64,000 nucleotides of DNA from an uncultured Planctomycetota bacterium (lineage in GTDB: Bacteria; Planctomycetota; Planctomycetia; Gemmatales; HRBIN36). Position numbers and translations under genes: made by a program. Positions within the stretch are counted from its first letter, which is position 1, and every line of letters begins with the position of its first letter. The notes beneath the pieces were generated by a model, which ran no database searches, was not told the origin of the DNA, and worked only from the letters and a program-made list of their open reading frames with translations. Below, in pieces: positions 8,300 to 16,881 of this stretch. The DNA lies in contig CALFAY010000038.1 in assembly GCA_937944855.1 (NCBI GenBank), forward strand, positions 104,694-168,693, written 5' to 3'.

Positions 8300-8659
8300 A
8301 TGTCCTGGCGGTGCATGTTCGGTCATGAGTGGGCGGGGTGTCGCTGTACCCGGCCTGGATGCGGGGCACGACGCAATCTGGGGCACACCTGGCGTGGCGT
8401 CATTTGCGTGGTCTGCGGCACACAAGCCGACCTGCTCGACGCCGAGCATCTCCGCGAACTGCGAGCGCAGGGTTATACCGTGGTGACGCGCACGGAGAGT
8501 CGGGAAGTGCTGGAACGTCTGCCGTGCGAGGAGCCGTGGCAGTGTCGGGGGGACTGCCCGGCGTGTCGGCAGGGTCCGGTGCCGGTGCGGCATCAGCGGC
8601 TGATCGTGGAAGTCTTCTCCGACGGCACCCCCATCGCCTGCCACGTCCGCGAGGAGTGA
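8300..8659 (+). CDS. Small cysteine-rich zinc-ribbon protein
   Basis: A 119-residue protein with many Cys and His residues: CMFGHEWAGCRC, RPGCGARRNLGHTW and VICVVCG near the N-terminus, then CRGDCPACRQG near the C-terminus. The N-terminal part resembles small zinc-binding proteins with a CxFGHxWxxCxCxxCG layout. No enzymatic motif is visible. The ATG at 8300 is preferred over the track start at 8228 because the Cys-rich domain begins there. The function is unknown; metal binding is inferred from the cysteine spacing. Confidence 0.6.
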   Translation: MSWRCMFGHEWAGCRCTRPGCGARRNLGHTWRGVICVVCGTQADLLDAEHLRELRAQGYTVVTRTESREVLERLPCEEPWQCRGDCPACRQGPVPVRHQRLIVEVFSDGTPIACHVREE

Positions 8660-8859
8660 GGCAGCGATCAGGCCCAATTAACCTCGAAATATCACCCCTC
8701 CGAAGCTTCCCGAACCAAGTTCCTGAAGCGTGATCAGCCCGGTTTTTCGGGAGCGACTTGCTCTGTAACATCTCTTACAATGATGTCTCCAGCGAGGAGG
8801 ATGCCGGTTCACCCTCTTCACAGCCGGGTCTTGGGTTCCGTGTACGGCGAGGACGCAAC

Positions 8860-9408
8860 ATGCAGTATCTCTGGCTGGCCGTGTTGGTCGTCGGCGTGGC
8901 CGGGGCGGCGGTCGTCTTCGCCTTCCGGCAGCTCCAGACGCTCCGCGGCTTGCGCCATCAGCCCGAGATGGGGGCCGACGAGCTCCGCTACCTGACCCGG
9001 CGGTCCTATGCTCGACTGATCGGTAGTGCTCTGCTGCTGGTGTTGGCGGTGCTGCTGGCCGGGCTGCATTTCTTCCATATCCTCGACCGGCTCGACGCCC
9101 TCGTGGCCGCCGGTCCCCAGGCCAGGGCCGAGGGCAAACAACTCACCCCCGAACAGCACGACTTCGTCAACTTCGCCTACACCTACGTCGGCATCATCGC
9201 CCTGGTCGTGCTGCTGCTGCTGGTCGGCAGCTTCTTCGATACCCTGGCTACCCGCCGCTACGGCATGCGGCAGCGGAAACGCATCCGGGACGACCGACGA
9301 GCCATGCTCGAAGAGCAATTGGCCCGACTGCGACAGGAACGCGAAGGCCGAAACCCTTCCGCCTCCGATTCCGCCAACGGCCACGGGGCAGGTTCGGGTC
9401 TGACGTGA
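8860..9408 (+). CDS. Membrane protein with three TM segments
   Basis: A 182-residue protein of unknown function. Hydrophobic segments lie at about residues 4-24, 51-72 and 105-127. The region between TM2 and TM3 is polar, and the C-terminal 50 residues are strongly charged and helical (RQRKRIRDDRRAMLEEQLARLRQERE), probably a cytoplasmic coiled coil. ATG 8860, after a GAGG about eight bases upstream, is preferred over the track start at 8758, whose first 34 residues look non-coding. It is followed by a convergent gene. Confidence 0.7.
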   Translation: MQYLWLAVLVVGVAGAAVVFAFRQLQTLRGLRHQPEMGADELRYLTRRSYARLIGSALLLVLAVLLAGLHFFHILDRLDALVAAGPQARAEGKQLTPEQHDFVNFAYTYVGIIALVVLLLLVGSFFDTLATRRYGMRQRKRIRDDRRAMLEEQLARLRQEREGRNPSASDSANGHGAGSGLT

Positions 9409-9435
9409 GCAACGGGGCCTCGCTTCCTATCAGTT

Positions 9436-10353
9436 TCAGGGATTGGCGAACGGCTCGTTGCTGATGCGGATTTGCACCTGCTGGTCCTGCTCCAGTTCGA
9501 GCGTGTACTGCTGGCCCTGAACGGAAATCACCAGAGTCCCGGCCAGGCGAAGGGTCAGTTCCGAGCGGACCAGACGACCGGCGAACGAGTCGAACCACAA
9601 ACGCCCCTTGCCTTCCGTCACCCGCAATTCGCCGCGTTCCACCTGATACGGGAGAATGCCAGCGTCGGCCCGGGGCGGCTGGTATTCGACCTGCAACTCC
9701 AGGCGGATAGCGTGGACCCGTTTACCGTCCAAGTCCTCTGTCCCTTCGTAGGTGTAGAGCTGCCGACCCACCACCGACCCGATGGGGCCAAGACCCGTGT
9801 TCAGGCGACGCTCCCAGGCATGGCCCGGACGAATCGGTTCCCGGGGCAGAAAGGCAAAAGCCTCTTCGACCGCACTTTGCAGGGTTTCTCGGGCCAGAAG
9901 CGTCTGCACGACCTTGAGCGCGGAGGCATCGTCGCCGGCCAGGCGCTTCATCAGTTCGTCGTAACCCTCGATCCGCTGAACGCGGAAATCTTGCGACAAG
10001 GTGTAGGTCAAAACCGCTCCCTGCATCTCCCGAAGCAGACGGGCCGCGCTCGTGCTCAACTCGGTCTTGCTGCCGGGCGTGATCGCCTCGATCTTCTGCT
10101 CCAGGGTCACGCTGCCGTCCGTGCCCCGTTCCTGGACCGTGAAGGCGGAACGGATGACATACTCGGCTTCCTGTCGGGTTTCCTGTCCCCGCACACGGGT
10201 CGTCTGCTTTAGCCAGGTCGTGGTTTCCTGGTAAAACCTGTCTCCCTTGCGAAGGGACCAGGCGAGGCGTACTTGAGCGGCGGCCTCGCCAGTCACTGCC
10301 AGCAACGCCACCAGCACAGCCCATTTCCAGTAAGAACGGCTCCAGATCGGCAT
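9436..10353 (-). CDS. Secreted DUF6263-like protein
   Basis: A 305-residue exported protein with a clear signal peptide (WAVLVALLAVTGEAAAQ). The mature part begins RLAWSLRKGDRFYQETTTW and continues as a beta-rich repeat of the DUF6263 type seen in planctomycetes, with charged strands such as TDGSVTLEQKIEAIT and WFDSFAGRLVRSELTLRL. The biochemical role is unknown. A strong CAGGAGG precedes the ATG, and TACAAT at 10393-10398 is a good -10 candidate. It is divergent from the ATP-grasp gene, and an inverted repeat lies between them. Confidence 0.65.
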   Translation of the reverse strand: MPIWSRSYWKWAVLVALLAVTGEAAAQVRLAWSLRKGDRFYQETTTWLKQTTRVRGQETRQEAEYVIRSAFTVQERGTDGSVTLEQKIEAITPGSKTELSTSAARLLREMQGAVLTYTLSQDFRVQRIEGYDELMKRLAGDDASALKVVQTLLARETLQSAVEEAFAFLPREPIRPGHAWERRLNTGLGPIGSVVGRQLYTYEGTEDLDGKRVHAIRLELQVEYQPPRADAGILPYQVERGELRVTEGKGRLWFDSFAGRLVRSELTLRLAGTLVISVQGQQYTLELEQDQQVQIRISNEPFANP

Positions 10354-10392
10354 GGCAACGCCTCCTGCCGGGGAAACAAGCAGTAAACCATC

Positions 10393-10398
10393 ATTGTA
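10393..10398 (-). promoter_or_regulatory. Putative -10 box of the DUF6263-like gene
   Basis: TACAAT reads on the minus strand about 40 bases before the ATG at 10353. The -35 region at 17-base spacing (TATCGG) is poor, so this is a tentative call. Confidence 0.35.
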
Positions 10399-10412
10399 CC
10401 GAACCGACGATC

Positions 10413-10442
10413 AAACCGATATGCTGCCTGACAGATCGGTTT
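10413..10442. promoter_or_regulatory. Inverted repeat between divergent genes, operator candidate
   Basis: AAACCGAT (10413-10420) and ATCGGTTT (10435-10442) are perfect 8-base arms separated by 14 bases. They lie between the divergent starts at 10353 and 10471 and just upstream of the -10 candidate for the minus-strand gene. This could be an operator for shared control or an RNA hairpin in the plus-strand leader. Confidence 0.4.
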
Positions 10443-10470
10443 CAAGAGCCCCAAGGAGCACAAACTGACC

Positions 10471-11337
10471 ATGAGCGGATGTGTCCGTTTTTGCATCCTT
10501 TCCGGCGGACTGGGCTGGCATGTGCGGGACTTGGTGCGGGCCGCCGAGGCCCGGGGCCATACGGCGGAGGTCCGGGACTTTCGGCTGGTGCACGGGAGCG
10601 TTGGACGGGGGGAACGCCCCATGCCCGAGGCCGACTGCGTCCTCGTCCGCACCATGCCGCCGGGATCGCTGGAGCAGGTGGTCTTTCGCATGGACCTGCT
10701 GCACCGGATCGCGGCCTGTGGCGTGCCCGTGCTCAATCCGCCGTCTGCTTTGGAGACGTGCATTGACAAGTATCTGTCAACGGCTCGCCTGGAGGCGGGG
10801 GGACTTCCCGTGCCCGAAACCGTCGTCTGCCAGGATGCGGAGACGGCCTTGGAGGCGTTTGGCAGGTTAGGCGGGGATGTGGTGGTCAAGCCGTTGTTCG
10901 GCTCGGAAGGCCGAGGCATGTGCCGAATCAGCCATGCCGAGCTGGCCTGGCGGACATTCCGCACGCTGGAACGGACTGCCTGCGTGCTGTACCTGCAAAA
11001 GTTCGTGCCTCATTTCGGCTACGATGTGCGGGTGTTCGTGCTTGGCGGCAAGGTGCTGGCAGCGATGCGGCGGCGGAGCAACGGCGATTGGCGGACCAAC
11101 GTCGCCCAGGGCGGTCTGGCCGAAGCGATGCGTCTGGATTCCCGACTGGAAGCCCTCGCGCTTAGGGCGGCCGAGGCGGTGCGGACGCCCATCTGCGGCG
11201 TCGATCTGCTTCCCGCCCAAGATGGCAGCGTGTATGTTCTCGAAGTCAATGCCGTGCCGGGCTGGCGGGCCTTGAGCCGGGTGTGTGCGGTGGACGTGGC
11301 CGACGAACTGATCGCCTTCGCCGCTCGACAACGCTGA
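10471..11337 (+). CDS. RimK-like ATP-grasp ligase
   Basis: A 288-residue ATP-grasp protein of the RimK/alpha-L-glutamate ligase group. NPPSALETCIDKYLSTARLEAGGLPVPET is the typical lid and substrate-entry segment; VVVKPLFGSEGRGM is the glycine-rich loop; DVRVFVLGGKVLAAM and CGVDLLPAQDGSVYVLEVNAVPGW carry the metal-binding Asp/Glu/Asn. Such enzymes add amino acids to a carboxylate through an acyl phosphate. Relatives in planctomycetes and methylotrophs are associated with tetrahydromethanopterin (H4MPT) biosynthesis, which is a possible but unproven role here. No other C1 genes are in the window. Confidence 0.75.
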   Translation: MSGCVRFCILSGGLGWHVRDLVRAAEARGHTAEVRDFRLVHGSVGRGERPMPEADCVLVRTMPPGSLEQVVFRMDLLHRIAACGVPVLNPPSALETCIDKYLSTARLEAGGLPVPETVVCQDAETALEAFGRLGGDVVVKPLFGSEGRGMCRISHAELAWRTFRTLERTACVLYLQKFVPHFGYDVRVFVLGGKVLAAMRRRSNGDWRTNVAQGGLAEAMRLDSRLEALALRAAEAVRTPICGVDLLPAQDGSVYVLEVNAVPGWRALSRVCAVDVADELIAFAARQR

Positions 11338-11357
11338 CCGGCCGTCTTCCGCCTGCG

Positions 11358-12437
11358 TCAGCCGATGCTCTCCAACAAATCTTTGCGGCTGACCAGGCGC
11401 TGGCCGCGCTGCTCGTCGATGCCCAACACCTCCAGCACCCGCCGCCGAATCTGGGACCGCGTCTGTTCGACCGCCGAGACGGTCGGACTCGTCAGCGGGA
11501 TCGCCCCGCCGGCTCGGCGATGATGTCCCCCGGCTTTGCCTAATCCGTCCACGATCCGCTGGAGGATCAGTCCCGCCTGCGCTCGCGGCCGCACTGTCCG
11601 CAGCGACAGGAGAATCTGCTGTTCATACACGCCGTGGCACAACGCCCAGTCGATCTCCTCGAAGCGAACCAGGAGGTCGGCGATTTCGGCGACGCTTTCG
11701 GGGCGGCTCAGTTCCCCGGCCCAGGAGAGAATCAGCTTGTCGTAAAGGAAGGCGTTTTGCAGGGCGACGAGCAGGGTTTCGTAATACTCGTGCGGCAACC
11801 GGGCATTGCGGATGAAGGCAAGTTTATCCTTATCGACGTGAGGATAGAGGAATTGCATGGCGGCGTCGTCCAGGGGGCCGCCTTCACGGGGATAGCCGGC
11901 CAGTTCCGATTCGATGCCGTAGTACAAGGCCGTGGCCACGCGGGGCGTCAGGGGCACATGCTGTTCCAGGAGATACTCTGTGACCAGCGTGCAGGTGGCC
12001 CCGACAGTGGCCCGGACGTCAACGAAGGTCACTGCGGAACAGTCCCCCGGCGTGTCATGATGGTCGATGACCGCGGTGATGGGAACGTCGGCAGGCAGAG
12101 TATGGCGGCCGGTGTGCGGCTGGCTGTCCACCATGACGACGGCCCAGTCGGGACGCCACTCGATCTCGTCGATCGGTTCGAGTTCGATGTCGAGACAGCG
12201 GACCAGGGCCTGATTCTCGGCCCGGCCGATGAAGCCGTCCCGCGTCAGGCGCGTGGGCAGATGGAGACGGTTGCGGACCAGATGAGCCAGACCCACCATG
12301 CTGGCGAGGCTGTCTGGGTCGGGGTTGATGTGCGACAAAAAGACGACTTCCTTATGCCCGGCCACGGCATTAAGAAAGCGTAACGACGGCGACGTCCCCC
12401 GCTTGCCGATGGTCTTCCCAGGCTCCGCCTCCGGCAT
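11358..12437 (-). CDS. DHH-family phosphoesterase
   Basis: A 359-residue DHH/DHHA1 protein of the NrnA/RecJ superfamily. Motif I is SHINPDPDSLASM, motif II is VMVDSQP, motif III is VIDHHDTPG, and a later GGHHRRAGGAIPL is the DHHA1 glycine-rich motif. These bind two metal ions and suggest cleavage of short oligonucleotides, cyclic dinucleotide products or a similar phosphodiester. The ATG at 12437 is preferred; the track start is TTG 12482. A TATAAT lies just upstream of both. It is convergent with the ATP-grasp gene. Confidence 0.85.
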   Translation of the reverse strand: MPEAEPGKTIGKRGTSPSLRFLNAVAGHKEVVFLSHINPDPDSLASMVGLAHLVRNRLHLPTRLTRDGFIGRAENQALVRCLDIELEPIDEIEWRPDWAVVMVDSQPHTGRHTLPADVPITAVIDHHDTPGDCSAVTFVDVRATVGATCTLVTEYLLEQHVPLTPRVATALYYGIESELAGYPREGGPLDDAAMQFLYPHVDKDKLAFIRNARLPHEYYETLLVALQNAFLYDKLILSWAGELSRPESVAEIADLLVRFEEIDWALCHGVYEQQILLSLRTVRPRAQAGLILQRIVDGLGKAGGHHRRAGGAIPLTSPTVSAVEQTRSQIRRRVLEVLGIDEQRGQRLVSRKDLLESIG

Positions 12438-12487
12438 GGTCGTCCGGCCTTCTCGATTCCCCGGTGATGTCCTTGTGCGCAAGAGCG

Positions 12488-12493
12488 ATTATA
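12488..12493 (-). promoter_or_regulatory. -10 box (TATAAT) of the DHH gene
   Basis: A perfect TATAAT on the minus strand, about 50 bases before the ATG at 12437. If it is used, transcription would begin near 12482, which argues against the TTG start there. The -35 element is not clear. Confidence 0.45.
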
Positions 12494-12556
12494 GCGTCCG
12501 GCAACAGCAGCCGAAACAGGGGAATCTCTGACGCCCCGGATGGACCGAGTCGGATG

Positions 12557-13069
12557 TCACGGAGCGGACTTGAAATGTCCCAGGCATTCGGCCGGGCAAG
12601 GTTGCGGCTGATACACGACCGTCACGCCGGGCCGACTGACGCAGGGCAAAAACTCTGCCGGTGCGGGATGCATCGTGAACAGCCGGATCGGCGGCCTCGG
12701 CGGGGCGTCCAGAACGACCGGCGGTTTCTCCTCGAACCGCAGCAGCTTGGGGAGCAGCGGAATCATCGTGAAAAAGCGGACCGGAGGCGGTTCAATGGTG
12801 AAGAACTTGACCGGCGGCGGAGGCGGCACGTCCGCATACCGCGGCGGAGCCTGTTCCGCGGAGAACAGCTTGGGCGGAGGCAGGAGAACCGGTTTTTGCC
12901 AGACCGGCTCCGGCTCGCACGGCTGATGCAGGACCGTGAAACCCGGCCGCGTCACCGTCACTGGACAGCAGCCGTCGCCTTCCCCGGCCCCAACTTCGGA
13001 CCCGGCCAGTCCGAAACCCAGGATCGTCATCACTAGCCGCAGTCCGATCTCGACGCGTCGGCCCCGCAT
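12557..13069 (-). CDS. Proline-rich secreted protein
   Basis: A 170-residue protein with a signal peptide (LRLVMTILGFGLAGSEVGAGE). The mature chain is proline-rich and repetitive: PPPPVKFFTIEPPPVRFFTMIP, PPRPPIRLFTMHPAP, and two similar blocks CCPVTVTRPGFTVLHQP and PCVSRPGVTVVYQPQPCP near the N- and C-termini. It may be an extracellular or wall-linked structural protein; no catalytic motif is seen. The ATG at 13069 is preceded by GGAAGAGGGG. The much longer track ORF to 14182 is an antisense shadow of the alanine dehydrogenase gene. Confidence 0.65.
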   Translation of the reverse strand: MRGRRVEIGLRLVMTILGFGLAGSEVGAGEGDGCCPVTVTRPGFTVLHQPCEPEPVWQKPVLLPPPKLFSAEQAPPRYADVPPPPPVKFFTIEPPPVRFFTMIPLLPKLLRFEEKPPVVLDAPPRPPIRLFTMHPAPAEFLPCVSRPGVTVVYQPQPCPAECLGHFKSAP

Positions 13070-13297
13070 GACCCCTCTTCCTTCTTCGGATGAAGTGCGG
13101 AATGTCCCGCAAGGGTAATCGGCGCGGAGGAGTCGGCATCTGCGGTCGATTCGGCCTCTGGCCCCAACGCCACGCCGCGACGAGGAAAACTTTGCCGAAG
13201 CTGTTCCCGGCCGAACCTTGATTCCTTTCTCCATCCCGCCCACAATGACGCCGACGCTTCTTGCAGTCCGTGGACCTTCCGCACTCCGGAGCCAGTG

Positions 13298-14401
13298 ATG
13301 CTGATCGGCGTTCCCAAGGAAATCAAAACCGATGAATACCGGGTGGCCATGATTCCCGTCGGCGTCGAAGAATTGACCCGGGCGGGGCATCGCGTGCTCA
13401 TTCAGGCCGGGGCCGGGCAGGGCAGTGGCATCAGCGATCAGCAGTACGCCGACAACGGGGCCGAAATCGTTGCCTCCGCCGAGGAAATCTGGAAACGGGC
13501 CGACCTCATCGTCAAAGTCAAGGAACCTCTGCCCAACGAATGGCCGATGCTCCGACCCGGGCAGATCGTCTTCACCTACTTCCACTTCGCCGCCGACGAA
13601 AAACTGACCCGCGCCGTGATGCAGTCGGGCATCACCGCCATCGCCTATGAGACGATCCGCGACGCCCGCGGCCAGTTGCCGTTGCTCACTCCCATGAGCG
13701 AAGTCGCCGGCCGCATGAGCATCCAGGAAGGAGCGAAGTATCTGGAAAAACCGTTCGAGGGCCGGGGCATCCTGCTCGGCGGCGTGCCCGGGGTGTTGCC
13801 GGCTCACGTGCTGATCCTCGGCGGCGGTGTGGTCGGGGCCAATGCGGCCAAAGTCGCAGCCGGTTTGGGAGCCAACGTCACTATCCTCGACGTGAACCTG
13901 GACCGCCTGCGGTATCTCGACGACGTCATGCCTCGCAACGTGACGACGCTGTTCAGCGACCGGCACAACATCGTGGACAATCTCGCTCTGGCCGATCTGG
14001 TCATCGGCGCGGTCTTGATTCCCGGAGCCAAGGCCCCCTACCTGGTCCGCCGGGATGATCTCAAACGCATGAAGCCGGGCGCGGTCATTATCGACGTGGC
14101 CATTGACCAGGGCGGCTGCGTTGAGACTTCCCGACCGACCACGCACAGCAACCCGACCTACAAGGTGGACGAAATCATCCATTACTGCGTGACCAATATG
14201 CCGGGAGCGGTCGGCCGCACCAGCACCTACGCTTTATGCAACGTCACCCTGCCGTATGTGCTGCAACTGGCCGGTAAGGGGCTGACCAAGGCGGTGAAGG
14301 ACAATCTGGCCCTGCGTCACGGCGTCAATATCCACGAAGGCCGCATTACCAATCAGGCGGTGGCCGACACCTTCGGCCTACCCTGCGATCCGCTGCCCTA
14401 G
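13298..14401 (+). CDS. ald: Alanine dehydrogenase
   Basis: A 367-residue enzyme for NAD-dependent interconversion of L-alanine and pyruvate plus ammonia. The N-terminus [17 protein letters not shown] carries the substrate-binding Arg, [11 protein letters not shown] the Lys, and [13 protein letters not shown] the His of the active site. The Rossmann motif is [28 protein letters not shown], and [18 protein letters not shown] matches the family. Length is standard. The ATG at 13298 has GGAG six bases upstream; the GTG just before it (13295) is the track start. A related amino-acid enzyme (ornithine cyclodeaminase family) follows 58 bases downstream, probably in the same transcript. Confidence 0.95.
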   Translation: MLIGVPKEIKTDEYRVAMIPVGVEELTRAGHRVLIQAGAGQGSGISDQQYADNGAEIVASAEEIWKRADLIVKVKEPLPNEWPMLRPGQIVFTYFHFAADEKLTRAVMQSGITAIAYETIRDARGQLPLLTPMSEVAGRMSIQEGAKYLEKPFEGRGILLGGVPGVLPAHVLILGGGVVGANAAKVAAGLGANVTILDVNLDRLRYLDDVMPRNVTTLFSDRHNIVDNLALADLVIGAVLIPGAKAPYLVRRDDLKRMKPGAVIIDVAIDQGGCVETSRPTTHSNPTYKVDEIIHYCVTNMPGAVGRTSTYALCNVTLPYVLQLAGKGLTKAVKDNLALRHGVNIHEGRITNQAVADTFGLPCDPLP

Positions 14402-14459
14402 GCCAATTGACGGTCCCCTGACACAGCGGCCGCTTCGGCACAGTCTTTGGAGCTGTGGC

Positions 14460-15416
14460 ATGTTGTTGCTCTCGGAATCCGACGTGCGGCAAGTCTTGAC
14501 CATGGAAGCCGCCCTGGAAGCGGTCGAGTCGGCCCTGCGCGACCTGGCCTCCGATCAGGCGGTCAATATCCCCCGGACGCGATGCCAGACGGATCAGGCC
14601 ATGCTGCACGTGCTCTCGGCAGCTTGGCGGCGAGGAGGTTATCTGGGTTACAAAGCCTATGTGACCACCCGGCAACAGGCCCGCTTCCACGTCGCCCTGT
14701 TCGACGGCCAAAGCGGCGAACTGCTTTGCCTGATGGAAGCGGACTATCTCGGTCAGGTGCGGACGGGAGCGGCCAGCGGCGTGGCGACGTGCTACATGGC
14801 TCGGCCGGAATCGTGCGAAGTAGGCGTCTTCGGCTCCGGCAAGCAGGCCCGCACCCAGCTTCAGGCCGTCTGCAAGGTCCGACCCATCACCCACGCCCAC
14901 GTCTGGAGTCCCAACCTTGAGCATCGCCGCCGCTTCGCCGAAGAAATGAGCCAACTATGCGGCATCGAGGTCGTTCCGGCCCAGCACCCCGAAATGGTGG
15001 CCGACGATAAGGACATCATCATCACCGCTACCACCAGCCGTGAGCCGGTCCTGAGCGGACACTGGATCAGCGACGGCACGCACTTGAACGTCATCGGCTC
15101 CAATTTCCTGACCAAAGCGGAAATCGACGTGCATACCCTTCAACGCTGCGAAGTCATCGCCGTGGACAGCAAGGAGCAGGCCCGCCTGGAGGCCGGCGAC
15201 TTCGTGCAAGCGATCGAGGATGGCGTTCTGCACTGGTCGGAGATCGTGGACCTGGGACAGATCATCATCGGCAAATATGCCGGGCGGATTCGGCCGCATG
15301 ATGTGACGCTATTCAAATCGGTGGGATTGGGCCTGGAGGATGTGGCAGTGGCCGCGGAGGTCTATCGCAAAGCCCGCGAACAGAACCTCGGTCGAGAGAT
15401 TCAATTTAACCCTTAA
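14460..15416 (+). CDS. Ornithine cyclodeaminase / mu-crystallin family protein
   Basis: A 318-residue NAD(P)-binding protein of the ornithine cyclodeaminase/mu-crystallin family. Marks include the N-terminal LLLSESDVRQVLTMEAALEAVE, YLGYKAYVTT, VRTGAASGVATCYMARP, the dinucleotide loop VGVFGSGKQARTQLQA, and HLNVIGSNFLTKAEID. Members include ornithine cyclodeaminase, alanine dehydrogenase of the archaeal type and imine reductases, so the substrate cannot be fixed by eye. Its place after ald suggests linked amino-acid metabolism. GGAG lies seven bases before the ATG. The gene runs into a repeat-rich intergenic stretch. Confidence 0.85.
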   Translation: MLLLSESDVRQVLTMEAALEAVESALRDLASDQAVNIPRTRCQTDQAMLHVLSAAWRRGGYLGYKAYVTTRQQARFHVALFDGQSGELLCLMEADYLGQVRTGAASGVATCYMARPESCEVGVFGSGKQARTQLQAVCKVRPITHAHVWSPNLEHRRRFAEEMSQLCGIEVVPAQHPEMVADDKDIIITATTSREPVLSGHWISDGTHLNVIGSNFLTKAEIDVHTLQRCEVIAVDSKEQARLEAGDFVQAIEDGVLHWSEIVDLGQIIIGKYAGRIRPHDVTLFKSVGLGLEDVAVAAEVYRKAREQNLGREIQFNP

Positions 15417-15522
15417 GTCCCACCAGCAAACGCAGGGCAACCCCCCTCGGCTCGCCATTGAGGAGCGGCGGATGCCGTTTGCTCGTGCAACCGGAGAGAT
15501 CACACTCCCGGCTCGCTGGATT

Positions 15523-15540
15523 GGAGAGCTTACGCTCTCC
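15523..15540. repeat. REP-like hairpin
   Basis: GGAGAGC, a four-base loop TTAC, and GCTCTCC form a perfect 7-bp stem. It lies within the repeat patch, about 100 bases after the ornithine cyclodeaminase gene, and could also stabilise the mRNA 3' end. Confidence 0.55.
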
Positions 15541-15594
15541 GCCCGTATCGTCAATCTGAACGGCGAGCGGAGAGCGTTAGTTCCCCGATGAACC

Positions 15595-15630
15595 CGCTCC
15601 CTGGCGGTCGCGGCTCGGAATGGCAATTGC
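15595..15630. repeat. Direct repeat copy 1 (36 bases)
   Basis: CGCTCCCTGGCGGTCGCGGC followed by TCGGAATGGCAATTGC. It matches copy 2 at 15702-15737 except for one base (CTG versus CTC). It contains GC-rich palindromic fragments typical of dispersed extragenic repeats. Confidence 0.75.
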
Positions 15631-15701
15631 TCGCGTTGGCTTCGGAGCCGCGATACCGCACTGGTCGGAGCCGCGACGGCAACGGAGCGGAGGAGAAACA
15701 C

Positions 15702-15737
15702 CGCTCCCTCGCGGTCGCGGCTCGGAATGGCAATTGC
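15702..15737. repeat. Direct repeat copy 2 (36 bases)
   Basis: Second copy of the 36-base unit, 107 bases after the first. It is followed directly by a shortened copy beginning GGAGCGGAATGGCAATCGCG, so the unit appears to decay downstream. Confidence 0.75.
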
Positions 15738-15966
15738 GGAGCGGAATGGCAATCGCGGGGTGGAATCGGTCGCAGCCCGGAATGCCAGACGCGACGGCTG
15801 GAGCCGTGCAGTCGCCACCTTCGTCATTTCAGGAAGCCTGATTGTCGTTGACAGGGGATTGTCAAAGTTTTCGTTGAAGTTCAGCAGATCCACTCATCCA
15901 AAGGTGGTAAAATGGTCAAAGATTGATATGCGGAGAAAATCGGGGAAGCAGAACGGAGGTGGCAAC

Positions 15967-16833
15967 ATGGCACGGCGAACTACCGCAGGATCCCGGATTC
16001 TGATTACGGGAGCATCGCAGGGCATCGGGCGGGCCTTGGCCGTCGAAGGAGCGCGACGCGGAGCCAAGCTTGTCCTCAGCGCCCGCAGTGCCGATATCGA
16101 AACCCTGGCCGATGAGCTTCGCCGAGAAGGAGCCGAGGTCGAGGCCGTCCGCGGCGACGTCACCAATCCCGAAGACCGCCGCCGCATGATCGAGACGGCT
16201 GTCGAAAAATTCGGCGGACTCGACATCCTCATCAACAACGCCGGCATCGGAGCGACCGGGCATTTCATCGACGCTTCCGAAGACCGCCTGCGGAAGATCT
16301 TCGAAGTCAACTTCTTTGCCGTCTGCGAGCTGACCCGTCTCGCCCTTCCGGTCCTGATGCAGGGCAACAAGCCGATGATCGTCAACATCTCGTCCGCCGT
16401 CGGCAAACGGGCCTTGCCCGCCAGAAGCGAATACTCCGCCAGCAAGTACGCGCTCCAGGGCTTCACCGACGCCCTGCGGGCCGAACTGGTCCGCTTCGAC
16501 ATCGACGTGTTGAGCGTCTGCCCCGGCCTGACTGCCACCAACTTTCCGAGCAACATGATCGAGAACAAGGCCAGGATGCCGCTGGATCATCTGCGAGCGA
16601 TGACGCCCGAACAGGTCGCCGTGGCGACCTATAAGGCCATCGAACGCGGCAAGCATGAGATCGTGTTGACCTGGCAGGCCAAGCTCCTGGCTTTGTTCAA
16701 CCGTCTGTTCCCGAGGCTGACCAACCACCTGGTGGCCTGGCGCGTCAAGAAGCTTTACGCCGACGAAATCAAGGCCCGCAAGCAACAGCGGAAACAGGAG
16801 CGCCAGCCGGAAACCGCGTCCGCCGGTCGCTGA
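15967..16833 (+). CDS. Short-chain dehydrogenase/reductase
   Basis: A 288-residue classical SDR. The cofactor motif is ILITGASQGIGRALA, the structural motif is INNAGIG, and the catalytic set is IVNISSAVG with S, and YSASK with Y and K. The C-terminal tail (NRLFPRLTNHLVAWRVKKLYADEIKARKQQRKQER) is hydrophobic, then strongly basic, which is typical of SDRs that associate with membranes or lipid substrates. The reaction is NAD(P)-linked oxidation or reduction of an unknown alcohol or ketone. ATG 15967 has GGAGGT six bases upstream; the longer track ORF extends into repeats and is rejected. Confidence 0.9.
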   Translation: MARRTTAGSRILITGASQGIGRALAVEGARRGAKLVLSARSADIETLADELRREGAEVEAVRGDVTNPEDRRRMIETAVEKFGGLDILINNAGIGATGHFIDASEDRLRKIFEVNFFAVCELTRLALPVLMQGNKPMIVNISSAVGKRALPARSEYSASKYALQGFTDALRAELVRFDIDVLSVCPGLTATNFPSNMIENKARMPLDHLRAMTPEQVAVATYKAIERGKHEIVLTWQAKLLALFNRLFPRLTNHLVAWRVKKLYADEIKARKQQRKQERQPETASAGR

Positions 16834-16881
16834 AGCAACGGGGGATTCGACCGATCCCGAGACGGAATCGGCTCCTGGGGA

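Larger units (their letters stand above)
15417..15966. repeat. Intergenic REP-like repeat patch (550 bases)
   Basis: No convincing gene lies here. The stretch holds a perfect hairpin (15523-15540), a near-perfect 36-base direct repeat (15595-15630 and 15702-15737), a partial extra copy (GCGGAATGGCAATCGCGG, about 15740-15757), and several GAGCGGAGAGCG-type fragments. Short ORFs on both strands are translations of the repeats. This resembles REP/BIME-type dispersed palindromic DNA. The last 15 bases contain the GGAGGT ribosome site of the following SDR gene. Confidence 0.65.

Noticed and set aside
12557-14182. 541-residue minus-strand ORF
   Set aside because: Only the last 170 codons (from 13069) look like a gene with a signal peptide; the rest is antisense to ald.
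15595-15737. CRISPR-like direct repeats
   Set aside because: Only two full copies with a 71-base gap and a decaying third; no regular spacers and no cas genes.
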